Shown: in pieces, positions 40,701 to 53,221 of the stretch
Layout: each line of letters opens with the position of its first letter
Position numbering within the stretch: the stretch's first letter is position 1
Position numbers and translations under genes: made by a program
DNA from: Holothuria scabra
Taxonomy: Eukaryota > Echinodermata > Holothuroidea > Aspidochirotida > Holothuriidae
Assembly: GCA_037179385.1 (NCBI GenBank)
Contig: CM074195.1
Coordinates: forward strand, 11,755,887 to 11,819,886
Direction: 5' to 3'
DNA: 64,000 bases
Notes under the pieces: generated by a model
Seen by the model: the letters and a program-made list of their open reading frames with translations, nothing else
What the model was told of the DNA's origin: nothing
Databases searched by the model: none

Positions 40701-40761
40701 TAGGCTGTTGATCAATTTCTTCCATTTTCACTCTCCAGAAAACCAACGTTAAATGACCGAT

Positions 40762-40976
40762 GTTGCAGAACATATAAATGCCTGCAGGGGCTTCCAACCT
40801 GCTTTGCTGAAAGAGTTGGCATCTGCTAATGGTGTTCTACTGACAGTAGCATTTGATTATTGTGATTTTAATGACAATAGCAGAACATTTTAAGAGTCGA
40901 TTAAATCAATGTTCGGAAGTTTTACTGTAGAGGCAGAAGGCATTCCTTAGTTTGTCTTACCTTCTTACATTTACAG
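40762..40976 (+). promoter_or_regulatory. Possible core promoter / 5' leader region of the M13 gene
   Basis: A TATAAA lies at 40772-40777, about 220 bases before the start codon. A start of transcription near 40800 would fit. The strong acceptor at 40976 instead suggests that the ATG exon is spliced to an upstream leader exon. Upstream ATGs (for example near 40830 and 40870) would sit in an unspliced leader. No convincing donor lies between the TATA box and the acceptor, so the true promoter may be further upstream. Confidence 0.25.
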
Positions 40977-41249
40977 ACAAATAGGTCAAGATGAATTCGG
41001 ACAAATCAAACTCAGTCAGCGTCAAATATGACAACTTACAAAATGGGGATTGCGGTAAGAAGGAAACCATTTACACATTTGATGTCGAGTCGACGGGGGC
41101 AGAGGTAAAAGTAATGGATTTAAACGGTAACGGAAAGAAGTTAACAAGAAGAAAAACACATTTGGAAAAGAAACTGTTGTTTTTGGTGGTCGTTTTGCTG
41201 TTTTCCTTAGTGGTGGTCATCGGGATTTTGTTTGGTCAACTTCACAGAG
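40977..41249 (+). CDS. M13 metallopeptidase (neprilysin/ECE-like), ATG exon: cytoplasmic tail and membrane anchor
   Basis: Exon with the start codon at 40991. The ATG has A at -3 and an in-frame TAG nine bases upstream (40982-40984), so this is the first Met of the frame. A pyrimidine-rich acceptor ends in AG at 40975-40976, which implies an upstream non-coding exon. The exon ends at 41249 with a consensus donor (GTGAGT from 41250), in phase 1. It encodes 86 residues: about 60 polar residues with a basic stretch just before the membrane (LTRRKTHLEKK), then one hydrophobic helix at about residues 62-82. Positive charges before a single helix and no signal peptide fit a type II membrane protein, as is usual for neprilysin and endothelin-converting enzymes. 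The tail itself is not conserved enough to name the enzyme; the family call rests on the CLTPTC exon at 63925-63990. Known family members are zinc ectopeptidases that cleave peptides outside the cell. Confidence 0.8.
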
Positions 41250-41879
41250 GTGAGTACTTTGTAAGATTTTGGACAAACATCCAGTTGATGAATTTTCACA
41301 TTTGTAAATGACCGTTTAAAAAAAAAAAACCGCATATATAAATTCCAGTGTAGCTCCTTGTAAGCCCGTTATAGAGCGTGGGTGGGGAAGTCAGTCCAAA
41401 TTTCGCCCCTTGAAATAAAAACTTACCACTGCGTTAGTGCACTGTTGTATAAGTCCATTCAGTGCCTTGGCTGGCAACAAGGGCGGATATAAGGACATTT
41501 GTTTGTGGGGAAAATTCAACTTGCGACCAAGACGTTTCACATAGTATCAGGGAATGTCGTGCAAAAATATTTTTTGAGAGGTCCATGAGAAGTGGTGACT
41601 GACTGCCCGAAAGACTATTTAAGCGGAGCGCCACCATCAGTTGGCGCGGAGTGCAAAGAAAATTTTGAAAAATCGAGACCTCTCAGATAGCCGGAAAATG
41701 CAACTGCCAGGCTTGTAAGTAGAATTTGAGCAGTCGTTATTTTGAGCTTTCCTTTGCAATAAAATCTTCATTTTAATAAAAAGAAAATGGTCAAATTGCA
41801 AAATGATCAGAAAATTACCACATAAAATGTACTGGCTCCTTTAGAGGACGATGTGACATTTTATCATTTTTTTTGTCGA

Positions 41880-42495
41880 AAAGTAGAATCTCCATTAAAA
41901 AGAATAGACCAGAACCAAATTTTTGTATAAAATGTGAAAGACGAACATATTCTAAGCACTCTGGTGAAGTTTTCATTCATTTTCCATGTTCGGTTCTCGA
42001 GATATTAGCAATTGAAGTTGACACATTTTCTACAAAAAGTAAACTTGAACCAAGCAGGTGCTATGTCATGTATTCATATTGATGGTCAATGTTTTGCTTT
42101 GCTTTTTACTTATTTTTGATGCTGCTGTTTGATCTTGAATTGGTTAGGGATGCTATCTTGCCCCTAAGGCAAATTAAGTTTTTAAACTTCCATTGCTCGG
42201 GATGCAGTTATGGTAACAACATATCACAGTTAAGTTGTATAAATATGGTGTTAAATTTTAGAGAAAAACAACTAAACATTGTCCATCAATGTGAACACAT
42301 GACATCACGCCTACTTGTTGCAGGTTCACTCTTTGTAAAAAATATGTCAACTTCAATTCTAATATCTCGAGAACCAAACATGGGGAATGATTAAAAATTT
42401 CACCAGTAAGCTATGCCTAGAATATGTTCCTCTTCAAAATATCAAACGTAAATTTGGTTCTGGACTTTTTTGTTTCAAGGAGCTGCACACCCGCC
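41880..42495. repeat. Long inverted repeat (arms about 200-230 bp)
   Basis: The left arm (about 41880-42105) and right arm (about 42262-42495) are reverse complements at roughly four of five positions. Matching anchor blocks include GGTTCTCGAGATATTAG on the left with CTAATATCTCGAGAACC on the right, and GAACATATTCTA with TAGAATATGTTC. The spacer is about 155 bp. The intron RNA could form a long duplex. Confidence 0.75.
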
Positions 42496-42575
42496 TGAAA
42501 ATAAATTGAAATCATAACTTTTCGAATCATATTAATTCATATGACCAGTGGTCGAATGAGTCTGTAAACCTGAAC

Positions 42576-42676
42576 CGGCCGCACAAAAGCGTTGATAGAG
42601 CTACCAGCACCAATTACAGTACTGATTCAGTAATGCTATTGGTGCTGGTAGCACTATCAACGCCTCCGTGCGGCCG
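42576..42676. repeat. Near-perfect hairpin, arms about 38 bp
   Basis: The left arm starts CGGCCGCACAAAAGCGTTGA and ends CTACCAGCACCAAT. The right arm starts ATTGGTGCTGGTAG and ends CAACGCCTCCGTGCGGCCG. The spacer is about 23 bp and has its own weak ATTAC/GTAAT pairing. It sits at the right side of the hAT-like element and may be a separate foldback insertion. Confidence 0.8.
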
Positions 42677-44109
42677 TTACTGGGCCAAAATTTACGAACT
42701 ATATCCTTGGCAATTACTCATTATACTTTATAAATAATATATGACATTTGTATGAGATAGAAGGCTGGGACAGTTTGCCCAGATTAAGAAAAAGGCTACT
42801 TTTTATTCATTTCATATCGAATAACTTTATTTTTGGAAAATTGAAGTCCATGCTTTGGAAACGTTTGGGGGCAAGTGCCCCTCGTGCCCGTATGGCGAGC
42901 CGCTAATGGCTGGCAACAAGCCATGATACCTGCTTGGTAGGAAATGACATTATCTCACATATAACTAGTAGTTTAACCAAGTTGTAAATTTGAAGTAAAC
43001 GTTCCAATAACTTTGTTTTGTGTTGTACTGTTTGAACAAACATATCGCTACAATGTTGCAGTAACGTTTAAGCTTCACCTGAATGTTATGCAATAGCTTT
43101 TTATAATATTCGATAAATATTTCCCAAACAAAACTAAACTTAATCACATCATAAAGAACGGGCTTTTTTTAAAAAATAACGTACTTTCTGTTTTAGGATC
43201 AGAATTAGCCGATCATGAGTTTTACATATTTGTTAATTTATTTGACAACGCTTCGCTACACAAAATCAAAATGCTTGCGCCGTTGTTAATTGTACCATTT
43301 TGTTAGTTCATTTTCATTGAAATGGATGATCCATGAATGTTCACTGTTTGCTATACACACAACTTTGAAACACTGTTGTAAAATTGTTTTATTCTGGAAC
43401 TTTCTTTCGGGACCAACTTGCCGTCTTTTTTCAGAAATGCTGCTCCATAAAAATGTTCCTGTTCTGTTGGATTGAGTCATTTTATCATATCATATGTTTT
43501 GCGTGTCTCATTAATGCACTAACTTCTATCTTACGACGCATAGCTATTGTGATGTGTGCGCATTATTTCATTGCCATAGAACAACTTATCAATTTACCAC
43601 TTAGCATGAAACTTGATTCACTTTTCGCAAAACATTACGATTCGTCCCCCTCAAATTAAAACCTGTTACGTCAGTGATGAATATTACAACATTGACTGAT
43701 CATTATCCCTTATGGATATGATCATCTATCGGTATTATTTCCTGTTCATGCACATAACGGGGAACACAACTTCAAAATCACTTGGATCAAGAAAACCAAC
43801 TGCAAAAGTATCAGAATGATATCGAAGTTGTCATTTGTTGTGCTCAGCCCCCTTTGCATTGGAGTTATTTGTCAAAGGTTCCATCAACTGAGTTTATTTC
43901 TGAAGTTTCCGTTTGATCAAAACCTTATATTATAATGCATGAATACTAAATGTGAGATGAATATACACATTTGTACTAACATTTATAATTAAATAAATTT
44001 TGCTAACAAATTAGTGTGCATTATAAAGTCAGTAATATTTTTCGATTCTATGAACCTTTGTATTCAAACCCGTTGATAAATTTTTGGCAAGGTTGGAGTC
44101 CATGTGCCA

Positions 44110-44260
44110 CTTAAAGAGAGCTCTCATGTTTACGTCATAATTGGGTAGCCGTGCCCACAGGAAAATCAACGGTAATCACGTCAGCTGCTCCTCGGCGAGC
44201 TAGACGTATTACAGAAGTGAAAAGGGGGCGGGGTTTGTGACGTCAGTAAAAGAACTCTGG
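44110..44260. mobile_element. MITE family E, diverged copy
   Basis: CTTAAAGAGAGCTCTCATG at the left and GTAAAAGAACTCTGG at the right. The interior keeps AATCACGTCAGCTG and GGGGCGGGGTTTGTGACG. Confidence 0.5.
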
Positions 44261-45125
44261 GCAGAGGTGTCAAGATGAATAATTGTTGATTGGGGTTTGG
44301 AAGTCGTCTGTTAACAAGCACGAACGTTTCGTATATTAAAAGGTCGTGTGACATAAAAATGACAAAATTGGGTTTTTGATATAAAACGCATGAAAAACCA
44401 ATGAAATAGCCGCAATTCCCATCAAAATCTGTCAAAAATTGACCATTTTACAAGACAATATCTGATTTGCACTCAATCATTAACAAATACGAGCTCAATA
44501 TGCAAATCTCTTAATGTTATGATAGGGACATACCATATAAGGATAATTTTATTTTTTGATTTTTCAATCTTCATTTCAAGGACAGTTGTAGTATTAGTTC
44601 GTCTTGAGGGTTTTATTTTGAAGTTTAAATTAGGTCCTTGAATATTATCAGCATCAATTACCAAACCATAAACTATCTGATGAGTAATGAAAAGATAATT
44701 AATATAGAGTTAACAAACGAGATTTGAACACTGTTCAACACTCCACATCATTATTTTTGCATAAGCAAAAAGTTGCTTTCGAACATTCAAAGTTTGGAGA
44801 AGCGTATCTTGAGAACTGGAAATGATACGTGCATAATTCCAAGGGATTTTTCGTTACACAAGTTCACTCCGTAACTACCAATTGAAGTCAGGTCATTTTA
44901 CTGTCATGCCACAGTACCTTTAAAGGGCAAAGCTGAACATATGTTGTACAATCATACTTATAAAAGTAAAATGTAACATTAAAACATGGCGCTTGCCTTC
45001 ACCGCGTCTCTTTACTCCGTTGATAAAACTTCGCCAAGGGTATATCTATCGGTAAGTAAGTAACACTGATTTCAACAGCCGAATTGTCCTTTTCAGCCGG
45101 AGGTTAGTTTAAAACCAAACAACTG

Positions 45126-45453
45126 TTTAAAGGGCAATCAGAAATTTTTTCACAACTTTAATTCTGCACAACATTTTAACATTGACTTAAAACTAACGAA
45201 GAGTAATCTGACGTCGTGATTGGTTAAAATGTAGTGGAGGATGTCTTGCCTTGCATTTGTGTGAAATTATATTACCCGACAAGTATTCAGAAATTTCATT
45301 CATCAGTAATTAATACGAGGATAACATTTCTTCTAACCTTAAAGACCTTTTCGATGTTTCTATATTCTGGCAAACAATCAGTCCAGATAGGGAAAACGAG
45401 GTACTGCAAAAGGAGTTAATATTATCTCTCAAAATCTGATTGTCCCGTTTTAA
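45126..45453. mobile_element. TTAA MITE, family D, copy 2 (intron 1)
   Basis: 328 bp. Left end TTTAAAGGGCAATCAGAAAT; right end ATCTGATTGTCCCGTTTTAA, its near-perfect inverse. TTAA-like borders suggest the same target preference as family A. The interior matches the other two copies. Non-coding. Confidence 0.7.
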
Positions 45454-47677
45454 GTCTTGTAAGTTCCCAACAGTTCTAGTTCAATAGTCAGAAGCATTTG
45501 ACTAAAATTCCCACCATCAACAATGTGAGCTCACGGAGAGATTTTTCTCAAGTTTATTACAAGTCGACTATTTCCAATTTGCCAGGGGAGACTCTAGACT
45601 GTACTTGTCTAAGAAGCAGAGAACTGGAACATTGCAAGTTATTTCCCCGGTGTCCTTAAAGTCGCCAAATTTCTATTGACTTGTGAAAGAGTAAAATTTT
45701 ACATCTAATCGATGGAAGTTATTACTAGTTCGTCCAAGTGCGTGTTTCATATTTGTCCAAAGTTGGTCGTCTCGACTTCTCTTTTTCTCGGCGGTCAAAA
45801 TACTTTAGGGAGACTAGTAGGTTATTTGCCCTTTTCTCCATTTCATGTAAAGAAATTATTTCCCATGATCATTTTTCTCTTAAAATTTTGAGAAAATACT
45901 TTACCACTTACTATTTGGATCCCGCCATTAAGTGAAACCTAATTATTTTTCGAATACTTAGCTCAATGGCCAAGTTGGAGATATAATTTACCATTTGCAC
46001 ACTCTGTGAAATCGTGCTGAGATTTCAAGGCTTTACTTGATACGAATCAGATAATTGGAAAAGTATTTGATTTTGCGAAAACTTCAAAGCTTTCATAATT
46101 TCTTTAAAAAAAACTGCAGATTTATGAAAATAAACATTGCATAGGTTTCCATAGGGAGTTGACTAGATGTAAATTGTACATCGAAAGTAAGATGGTCTGA
46201 TGCATGTGATTCCTTGGCAGTCTGTTAGTATGTAAAATATACTTGAGGACTTCTGATCTGTTTTCGTCTTATCAACAGTGGGGTTTCTGTCTTGAAGTTT
46301 GAAAAACAGAAATCATGATTTTTTAAAAAGCAGACTCAAACGTGAATATACAAAGAAGAGTAATTCTTGATTAATATTTCGACTGATTTTTCTTGATGTA
46401 CAGTATTTAGATATAAAGTATTCCATAGTTAATATCGCAACAAAGCACGTACCCATGATTGTTTCTTCCAAGGGCATTTTGGAGTTTGACATGGGGGAAG
46501 GGGTCTAATGTCCCTCCTCTTTGGAAAATAATATTTTTAGGTCGCCTGATGAGAAATGGAGCTAACTATTTTTGAGCCAATTAAGCTGAATAAAGACTTG
46601 ACGACCTTTTGACCAATCTTTGCTATTATTTTGCTTTTCAAGCCTGGTTCATCTGAGGGGGTTTTAACCTCTTGACAATGCATGCGCTTGGGTTGGAACA
46701 TACGTTCGTACCAAAATTAAGTGCTAAAGTGCCCTTAGCTGTGAGAGCCCTGAAAATAGCGGAATGGTTTTGCTTTGGTTGTAACAGGAGACATAAAACA
46801 CATAGAAACGGTGTCAATGCGATTGTATAGATAGATCTAGTGGTTGCAGTGAGCTGTTATTTCTTCCCTAGTAGTTGCCTTTCTGATATGGTCCAATTAT
46901 CATAAGGTTATTTTGCTTTCTTAAAAATTGACTCACACTCAATCTTTGCTGATTACTCTATCATTCTTAGTATTTTCTGAATTAAAACTGTCGCTGTCCT
47001 TAGCATGTCGTGATGTATCCAAAGTCAGTTTTCCTTCTTCTCTTTAACATTGTAAAACTAGAACCCTTAAGGTGTCTTTCAAAGGACCCCTCCCCCTAGT
47101 TTGAATAAGGGTTTTCGCGCCATTTTAATTTAGGACATTGTATGTGTTGCTTATTCCATCAGTCATAGAAAATAAATAGGGTGTAGCCACGGACTTCCTA
47201 TACATTGACAGGGCATACTGTACGGTAGAGTGTCGCAACCGTACGTGCGAGAAAAAGCGCACCGAGGTGGCTGTTTGCTATGATTTTGTGAAAATGTTTG
47301 GACTTGCTCAAGTCAATTCCCAGATTTTGCAAAAAAATTGAAATATTTTTGAAATATTGCAAGGTAACGTCAAAATCACTTCGCGTATTGCAGGAATGTG
47401 ATATTGTTTCTCATTCAAGTTAAAATTTTGTTTAAAATGTAACAGAGTCGTCGTCAATTCAGACGATTTATAGCTTCATGGCGGCCATCTTGGTGCGCCT
47501 TTTTTGTCCCAGTCGGTGGCGACAATCTACGGATAGACGTTACATGCTCTGTTCATATATATAAATCCGTGTGTAGCAGACTGTATTTGATGAGTTTCGT
47601 CTACATTTAACTTCTGCAGTGAACGCAGAGTTCCGATCAATTTTAATAAATGTAACGATTTTTACGCCATGTGATAG

Positions 47678-48205
47678 CAGTGACGTAACTACAGGGTCAG
47701 AGGGAAATTTTCAGCCCTAGCTATGGAAAATAAAAAAAAATCCACTTGCCAACTATTCAGTGCGGGTTTCCGGAATTTTCTTCAACAAAATTCTTAGTTT
47801 TCTCCAATATTAGCCCTGCTTTTCCAGTTATTGTCTAAAATGGGCAACAAAACTTCGGAAAAGTTTTAAACTTCGCCGGAATTCTCAATCCCTATAGGCA
47901 CAATTATGTAACAACAACAATCATTTCAGATGCTCCGGTATTCTCGGATTTTGCTAATAGAAAGGGCAGATGCTCCAATAACCCCCAAAGTTTTCTAATT
48001 ATCTAGCAATAAACCAAAAGTTTCTGTGAAAGATTCCAGAATTCTGTCAATAAAGTTCCATATTTTCATATATTTTGACGCCATATGTTTCAAATGTTTG
48101 AGCGTCCAAAATTGCGTTCAAACTGCGTTCCCTAATGCAACACTGATGCAAAAAGTCAGAAAATTTAGGTCCTTGCCCTTGGGAAAAGGGCTAGCTACAC
48201 CACTA
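47678..48205. mobile_element. Possible hAT-like element, 528 bp
   Basis: Ends CAGTGACGTAACTACAGGG and CTAGCTACACCACTA are partial inverted repeats. The flanks TGTGATAG and CGTGATAC agree at six of eight positions, like an aged target duplication. The interior is AT-rich and non-coding. Confidence 0.45.
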
Positions 48206-48474
48206 CGTGATACAATGTGTATCGTAACAAACAAACTGGTTTTATTCTCATAACACGCGACCTCTCCAAAAGAGCTGTAGAAAATACACAAAGGCACAAC
48301 TTTAAAATCTCGATTTACGACAAGCATGGAATGTAATTCCTTTTAAAGGGTTTGTTTCAAATTCCTTTCAAGCATCTAGTTTACTCCCAAGATGTATTCC
48401 TGAGTGCCTGTGTGGTTATTACTTCCCTGGATTCAATCTTACCCAGCATCTCTTGCCAAGGTTTCCAAAAGCTA

Positions 48475-48641
48475 ACTAAAGAGCGCTTTCACTGACGTTA
48501 CAAGACCCGCCCCTTTTACTGGACAAAAACTACGTATAAGCTAGATAAAAAACAGCTGACGACCGACATTATGACTGGTCTTTTTTGCCTTGCAGTGGGC
48601 GTAGCTATCCAAATATGACGTAACGTAAAAGCACTCTATAC
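48475..48641. mobile_element. MITE family E, short copy
   Basis: 167 bp. Ends CTAAAGAGCGCTTTCACTGACG-like and ACGTAAAAGCACTCTATA. The interior AGCTGACGACCGACA is the inverse of TCGGTCGTCAGCT in the copy at 53222. Confidence 0.65.
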
Positions 48642-49584
48642 CACTTACTGTTTAATTGACTAATGAGTCCCAGAGCGACCGTTCGTCGGCTCGAATCATC
48701 CCTTTTATCTGATTTCGTCACTTATGTTGACAATTACACCGTAATTCATCGGCACACGATGTGAATGCATCTATCTCTAGTATTTGTTTAACTTGCTACA
48801 CTCTGCTCTCACAAAAAGGTTTTTTTTTCCAAATGTCAAGATTGCTCGAAAAATACCTGGGTAATCTTTTCCCGTATATATTGTCTAGTTACGAAAATTT
48901 ACGGAATGACATTCTCTGTGTAAACAGATTTCTAGAAAAGGGGTGCAAACAGGGCTGAGAACCACCAAAATCAATGGTCTTCAATCACAAGAGATTATAT
49001 GCAACGTGATTTATTACAGCTTCCATGCATTCGAAAAATTTACACGAGATAGGAAGTCTACACAAAATAAAGGCGAAAGGCTAAGGTTGGGAGCCGTAGA
49101 TCTGGAATATCTTGAAATCGGACGTCGAGTATATATAACACGTCGGTACTGTCAGGTCGTCTGTTCAGGGAGTTGCAACAGTCTGTTGCAACTCCCTGGC
49201 CTGATTTTGTTCCACTCCACCCCCCCCCCCCCCGCCACACCTTCTAATTAACAAATAGCTATCTCCGTACTTAGTATATGTAATGACGGAATTATTACCT
49301 CGTAATAGAGATAAGTACCTAGTACATGGCGCATGGGCATTTGTCTGGCCCTCACATTTGAGTTTAGATCTCTATCATATTTTATTCGAAAGAGGGAGTT
49401 ATCTTGTTCGGCATTTTTGAACATACTGTGCTGATAATTCTTGAGTGACATGCAACAAATCTTGGCCAAAGTTTTTTCGCCTATAATTATGTTTTAGAAA
49501 AAACGATAGCCTGTACATTTAAAGATGAAGACAGTCATTAATTACCTCAAACTACAATTTTACCCGGAGTGTAACTGAATTATC

Positions 49585-49695
49585 AACAGGCACAAGAAAA
49601 TTTTGGGTTTAACAAACCCTGCAGATGGCTGGAAATGGCACTTCCCACCTGGTTTAAGCTGGATGTACCCTGCCTTGAAATACGAATCTCATGTC
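49585..49695 (+). repeat. GGCGC-hairpin module, partial copy
   Basis: AAGAAAATTTTGGGTTTAAC, then CAGATGGCTGGAAATGGCAC and GCTGGATGTACCCTGCC, closely parallels 57640-57725. The hairpin head with GGCGC is missing here. A short further remnant may lie at 35460-35520. Confidence 0.5.
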
Positions 49696-50524
49696 TGCCA
49701 CTGCTCAAATAGTGAGACTAAAAAATAAATCTATGAAAAATGATAATACATACACTTTTTAGGGACCCAAAATCTAGGCATTTCTGATCTGTGGCCTGGA
49801 GGGTGAGACTTAAGGGAACCGGTATCTCCCTTTCCCTTGGGAAAAATTGTGAACTTCAGGAGAACGTAGATCGCAAATGCGGCAATATTTGAATGGATAT
49901 CAGCTTTAATAGGAAAACCAAAATTAGTTGTGTCCCCCTCAGAGAAACTTTCTTTGCGTTAGATTTGCTAGATGCAAAATGGTGCTATGTTTGGCAAAAC
50001 TTTGAACAGATTAAAGGCCTACGTTTTAGGACTTTCCTATTTGGGGAGCATGAACAATTTCAAAATACTTACTTTTAGTCTTTGTAGAGATTTTACAAGT
50101 GACATACATGCTACCAAAGAAACAATGTTTACCGGTTTTCGGTAGTGTCTAGGTGCAAAATGGTGTAGTATTTGTTTAGTCATCGGTACATTATACGTAG
50201 TCAAATTAAAATACTACGAGTAAACCTCTCAAAATATTTAAACCGCAAAGCAGAAGTATAAATCATGCGGGAAACACATGAAATCTGGACCTTGTGGGTA
50301 TTTTACAAATCCGCCCAGACGCCAATGACAGCTAATAAAAAAGAAAACCTGTCGAAAAATCGTTCTACAGTGGCACTTGTCATGAGAAGGAGTGAGGCAC
50401 GACATAGGCCTACTTGTTAGGGATGGAAGAGAAGAATTATTCGAAGGCAGTACCTTACCCTTAAGGCATATTTTGTGTAATACTATGATAAAGTATAGGA
50501 ATGGTCGTGTTAGAATGGTCTCCA

Positions 50525-50625
50525 GTGTATGATTGCCTTGTTTTCAGTAAATCAACCAGCTATCCGAAAGGCAGAAAGGGTCTTAACCTAACAAAGTCAC
50601 ATTCGAGTTTGTCGTCGAGACGTTC
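50525..50625 (+). repeat. Dispersed repeat, partner of 17985-18075 (intron 1)
   Basis: GTTTTCAGTAAATCAACCAG, CGAAAGGCAGAAAGGGTC and CAAAGTCACATTCGAGTTTG parallel the 18-kb copy. The leading TTTTCAG looks like an acceptor, but the phase-1 frame stops without a usable donor. Confidence 0.45.
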
Positions 50626-50879
50626 GTTTCATCTTCGAATGCCAATAAATGACATTGCAGGTTATATACGGTATCTAATTTAGTGAAAGTAGGCATTTTG
50701 AAGTTATTACTCGATTTCATACGTCCACACAAAACGTGTTTTACACACATTCATACATGTTTTTTTAATTGTTACAAATTTTGTTTCTTTACTGTTTTAG
50801 AAGGAAATACTTAAAAGTTTATTTCCGTTCAAACATTTTAGTTTTTTTCTTAATTACTTTATCAGGAGGCAAAAAATCT

Positions 50880-50935
50880 GGGGACCCTGAAGAAAATCTG
50901 GGGGCCTACCCCCCCCCCCCCCCGTGGCTACGCCA
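50880..50935. repeat. hAT-like right end with C tract
   Basis: A run of 15 C followed by GTGGCTACGCCACTG, which resembles hAT terminal repeats of the CAGTGGCGTAGCCAC type. No matching left end was found, so it is a remnant. Confidence 0.45.
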
Positions 50936-51269
50936 CTGAATTATCAGTCTAGACAGTTGGAAAGATTTCAAGTAACGTTGCTATGTACAACCGATTCTTC
51001 AAATACATTTTAAAGGACATCTAAAGTCGCATTAACTTTACAATCATTCGAAGCTATATAGGCTATATTAAATCATTCCTAAAGGGCTAATTGTCATCCT
51101 TCATAATCCCTCGACACAAATAATGATATCACAGCTAATCAAGAGGTCTTCTTGCATATTCCTTCACTTCCTAATATATTCTCCAACTGTAGATATTTCA
51201 TCATTATATATGCTCCCATGTATTTTAAAAGCCATACTCCAGTCATGAGCGTACGGGAAGACAGTTCAC

Positions 51270-51400
51270 AGGGGCGGAGGGTGTTTGTCCTGAAAATTTT
51301 GCAAATTGCCCTGATTTTTCCCTTTTACCACGATAGCACTCAGGGCGGGTAGGGATGAGCGCCCCCCCCCCCCCCCCCCCACCACCCTTGAAGAAATAAA
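51270..51400. repeat. hAT-like left end with long C tract
   Basis: CAGGGGCGGAGGGTG at 51278 resembles the other hAT-like starts, and a run of about 20 C lies at 51361-51380. The right end is not identified. Confidence 0.35.
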
Positions 51401-53221
51401 GAGGCAAACACTTAGTTAAAACTAAGTAACACTCAGTAAAAACGAAGAAAAAAAAACAAGAAAATTAGAAACTTAATTGGGGCCCTGCTGTTGGCGCTGA
51501 GCATTGCTAAGGCCTGTATTGAAATCACATTTTCTACTCTGTGAAGCATCTCCCCGATTCAACAGTATGCGTTTTGCAACTAATAAACATTGTACCCTGT
51601 TGACAAACACCGCTGCACACTGCACTGCCCTCTTGCCCTTAAAATACAAATATCATCGCCCTTAAAAGGCATTATCCCTGCTCTTTGAGGGCTACATCCC
51701 ATAATCCCCCGTTTGGTACGCCTGTGACTAAAGTAATCTCACTATGTATACATTCTCAGATCGCGGTTGCATATAAGACTTAACGAAATTGGTACAGGTA
51801 ATGGTTCCGACTTATTTTAACGCAACATCTGCTAAATGTGCCCACCCAATGGATTGCTCTGAAATCTCAAAATCCTGTGAGAAAGCATATTGCCGCATGC
51901 CTCGCAAAAGCCATTTATGAAAAGACTGTAATCAGGGAGGTGTTCATATTTAAGTGACAGTATTTTCCCTTACAGTACAATTACGTCCGTAGACAAATTG
52001 TGGCAGAGGGCAAACCGCGTGGAAAAATGACCTCCATTCACCAGTTTCCTGTTAAAATAAGCAAGTTACATAAATGCATTGTTGTGAATTTCGCCTTGAA
52101 TTTTTCCACACTTCCTTGAAAACTCACCCCCCCCCCCCCCCATCATTCAGTTTTGAGGTATAACGAAAGTAGCCCTCCGAATACCGCATCACACTGTAAA
52201 TTGTGTTCGCTTTTCATTTTTATTGAAGTTATCACTGAAGGGCAGTCACGTACAGCTGGGCGCATGTCTTTAATACAATTCAATGTGGGGGAGGGAGCTC
52301 ATTGATTGTATTACATGTCAATGTCATCCATGCTTATACTTTCACTGAGTACTTATTTTTCTTAACATATTGTGAAGAAAATTGTACCAGATGTTTTGAG
52401 GGGGTGGGTGTAACGTAACAAAATTTTACTTTCATCGTCGAACTACAGAAGCTAGAAAATGAAAGTTCGTAGACACTATGTGATAATTGCCACTTGAAAA
52501 GTAGTCTTGCATCTTGCATTCATTTAGTCGACAAAGTGTTAAGTCTTGTCTTCGTCTCAACCTCTTAACTAAATATAAAATTATGACAGCAACTATTTAC
52601 GCAAAGTGCACCGTATTTGAGGTAGATTTTAAATCACCTTCATTCATTTATGAAAAATCTCGAGAAAAATAATTTTTCTGATTCTTTGTTCTTGTGTAGA
52701 GTTTCTTTACGTGTGTGTAGTAAACAAATCGTTTCAAATAAATGTAAAAATAATCCACCTTATACGTGTTGAGTTTCAACAACAAACTGAACGTTTAATT
52801 ATTTATACTCATACTAACAACCACAGGTTAACTTCGTTCTGTTTGGTGTTTTAATGTATTAGACTGTTCCCTGCTTTAACATCGCCCATTGACTGAAATA
52901 GGCAATGTCATATCTTGCCACTACATATTTCATCACGAACCATGTACACTTGTGTGACTGAAAGAGTCGATATGTAAATAACACTGTCAGGTACATGTCT
53001 TCATATTTATAACATTCCTTTCAGAAATTTCATTGGTCATGTCGTGGGCGGTTCTAAATTGGGGCGGGACTCGTGTGGGCTAATAGTGGTGAATACAGGA
53101 AGGCAGTGGCGATTTTGGGCGGCCAGTGACTTTCAACAAACGGCACTAAGGAGTGTTCCGTGACTTGAGGCTCTAGGACTTAAGGTGATTGAAAATAAGT
53201 TTCTCGACATTTTTGAAAGAC

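Larger units (their letters stand above)
31761..40761. other. Gene-free upstream region of the M13 gene
   Basis: Contains one family A fragment, one SINE-like copy, an AAACAC-rich stretch (33935-34155), the short tandem repeat at 37.6 kb, a C tract at 35639 and TGACCTATGACCTATGACC near 38266. A non-coding leader exon and the true promoter of the M13 gene may lie here but could not be recognised. Confidence 0.45.
41478..42908. mobile_element. Probable hAT-like element (1.4 kb) with long internal foldback
   Basis: Flanked by GCTGGCAA at 41470-41477 and 42909-42916, an 8-bp direct repeat that lies in a longer 14-bp match TGGCTGGCAACAAG. Ends CAAGGGCGG and CCGCTAATG are weak inverted repeats. 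The interior contains the GGCGC-hairpin module (41590-41720), a pair of inverted arms of about 200 bp and a hairpin at 42576-42676. Lies in intron 1, 228 bp after the ATG exon. The terminal repeats are imperfect, so the exact ends are inferred. Confidence 0.6.

Noticed and set aside
43198..43305. Open phase-1 frame after acceptor-like TTCTGTTTTAG
   Set aside because: No usable donor before the stop, so it cannot be an internal exon of the M13 gene.
44986..45051. ATG followed by 22 open codons and a strong GTAAGT donor
   Set aside because: It would end in phase 0, which cannot join the phase-1 exons of the M13 gene. It lies between repeats and has no hydrophobic segment.
53036..53083. Possible 48-bp phase-1 micro-exon
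   Set aside because: The acceptor is good, but the donor (C|GTGTGG) is poor and the peptide is unlike a hydrophilic stalk.
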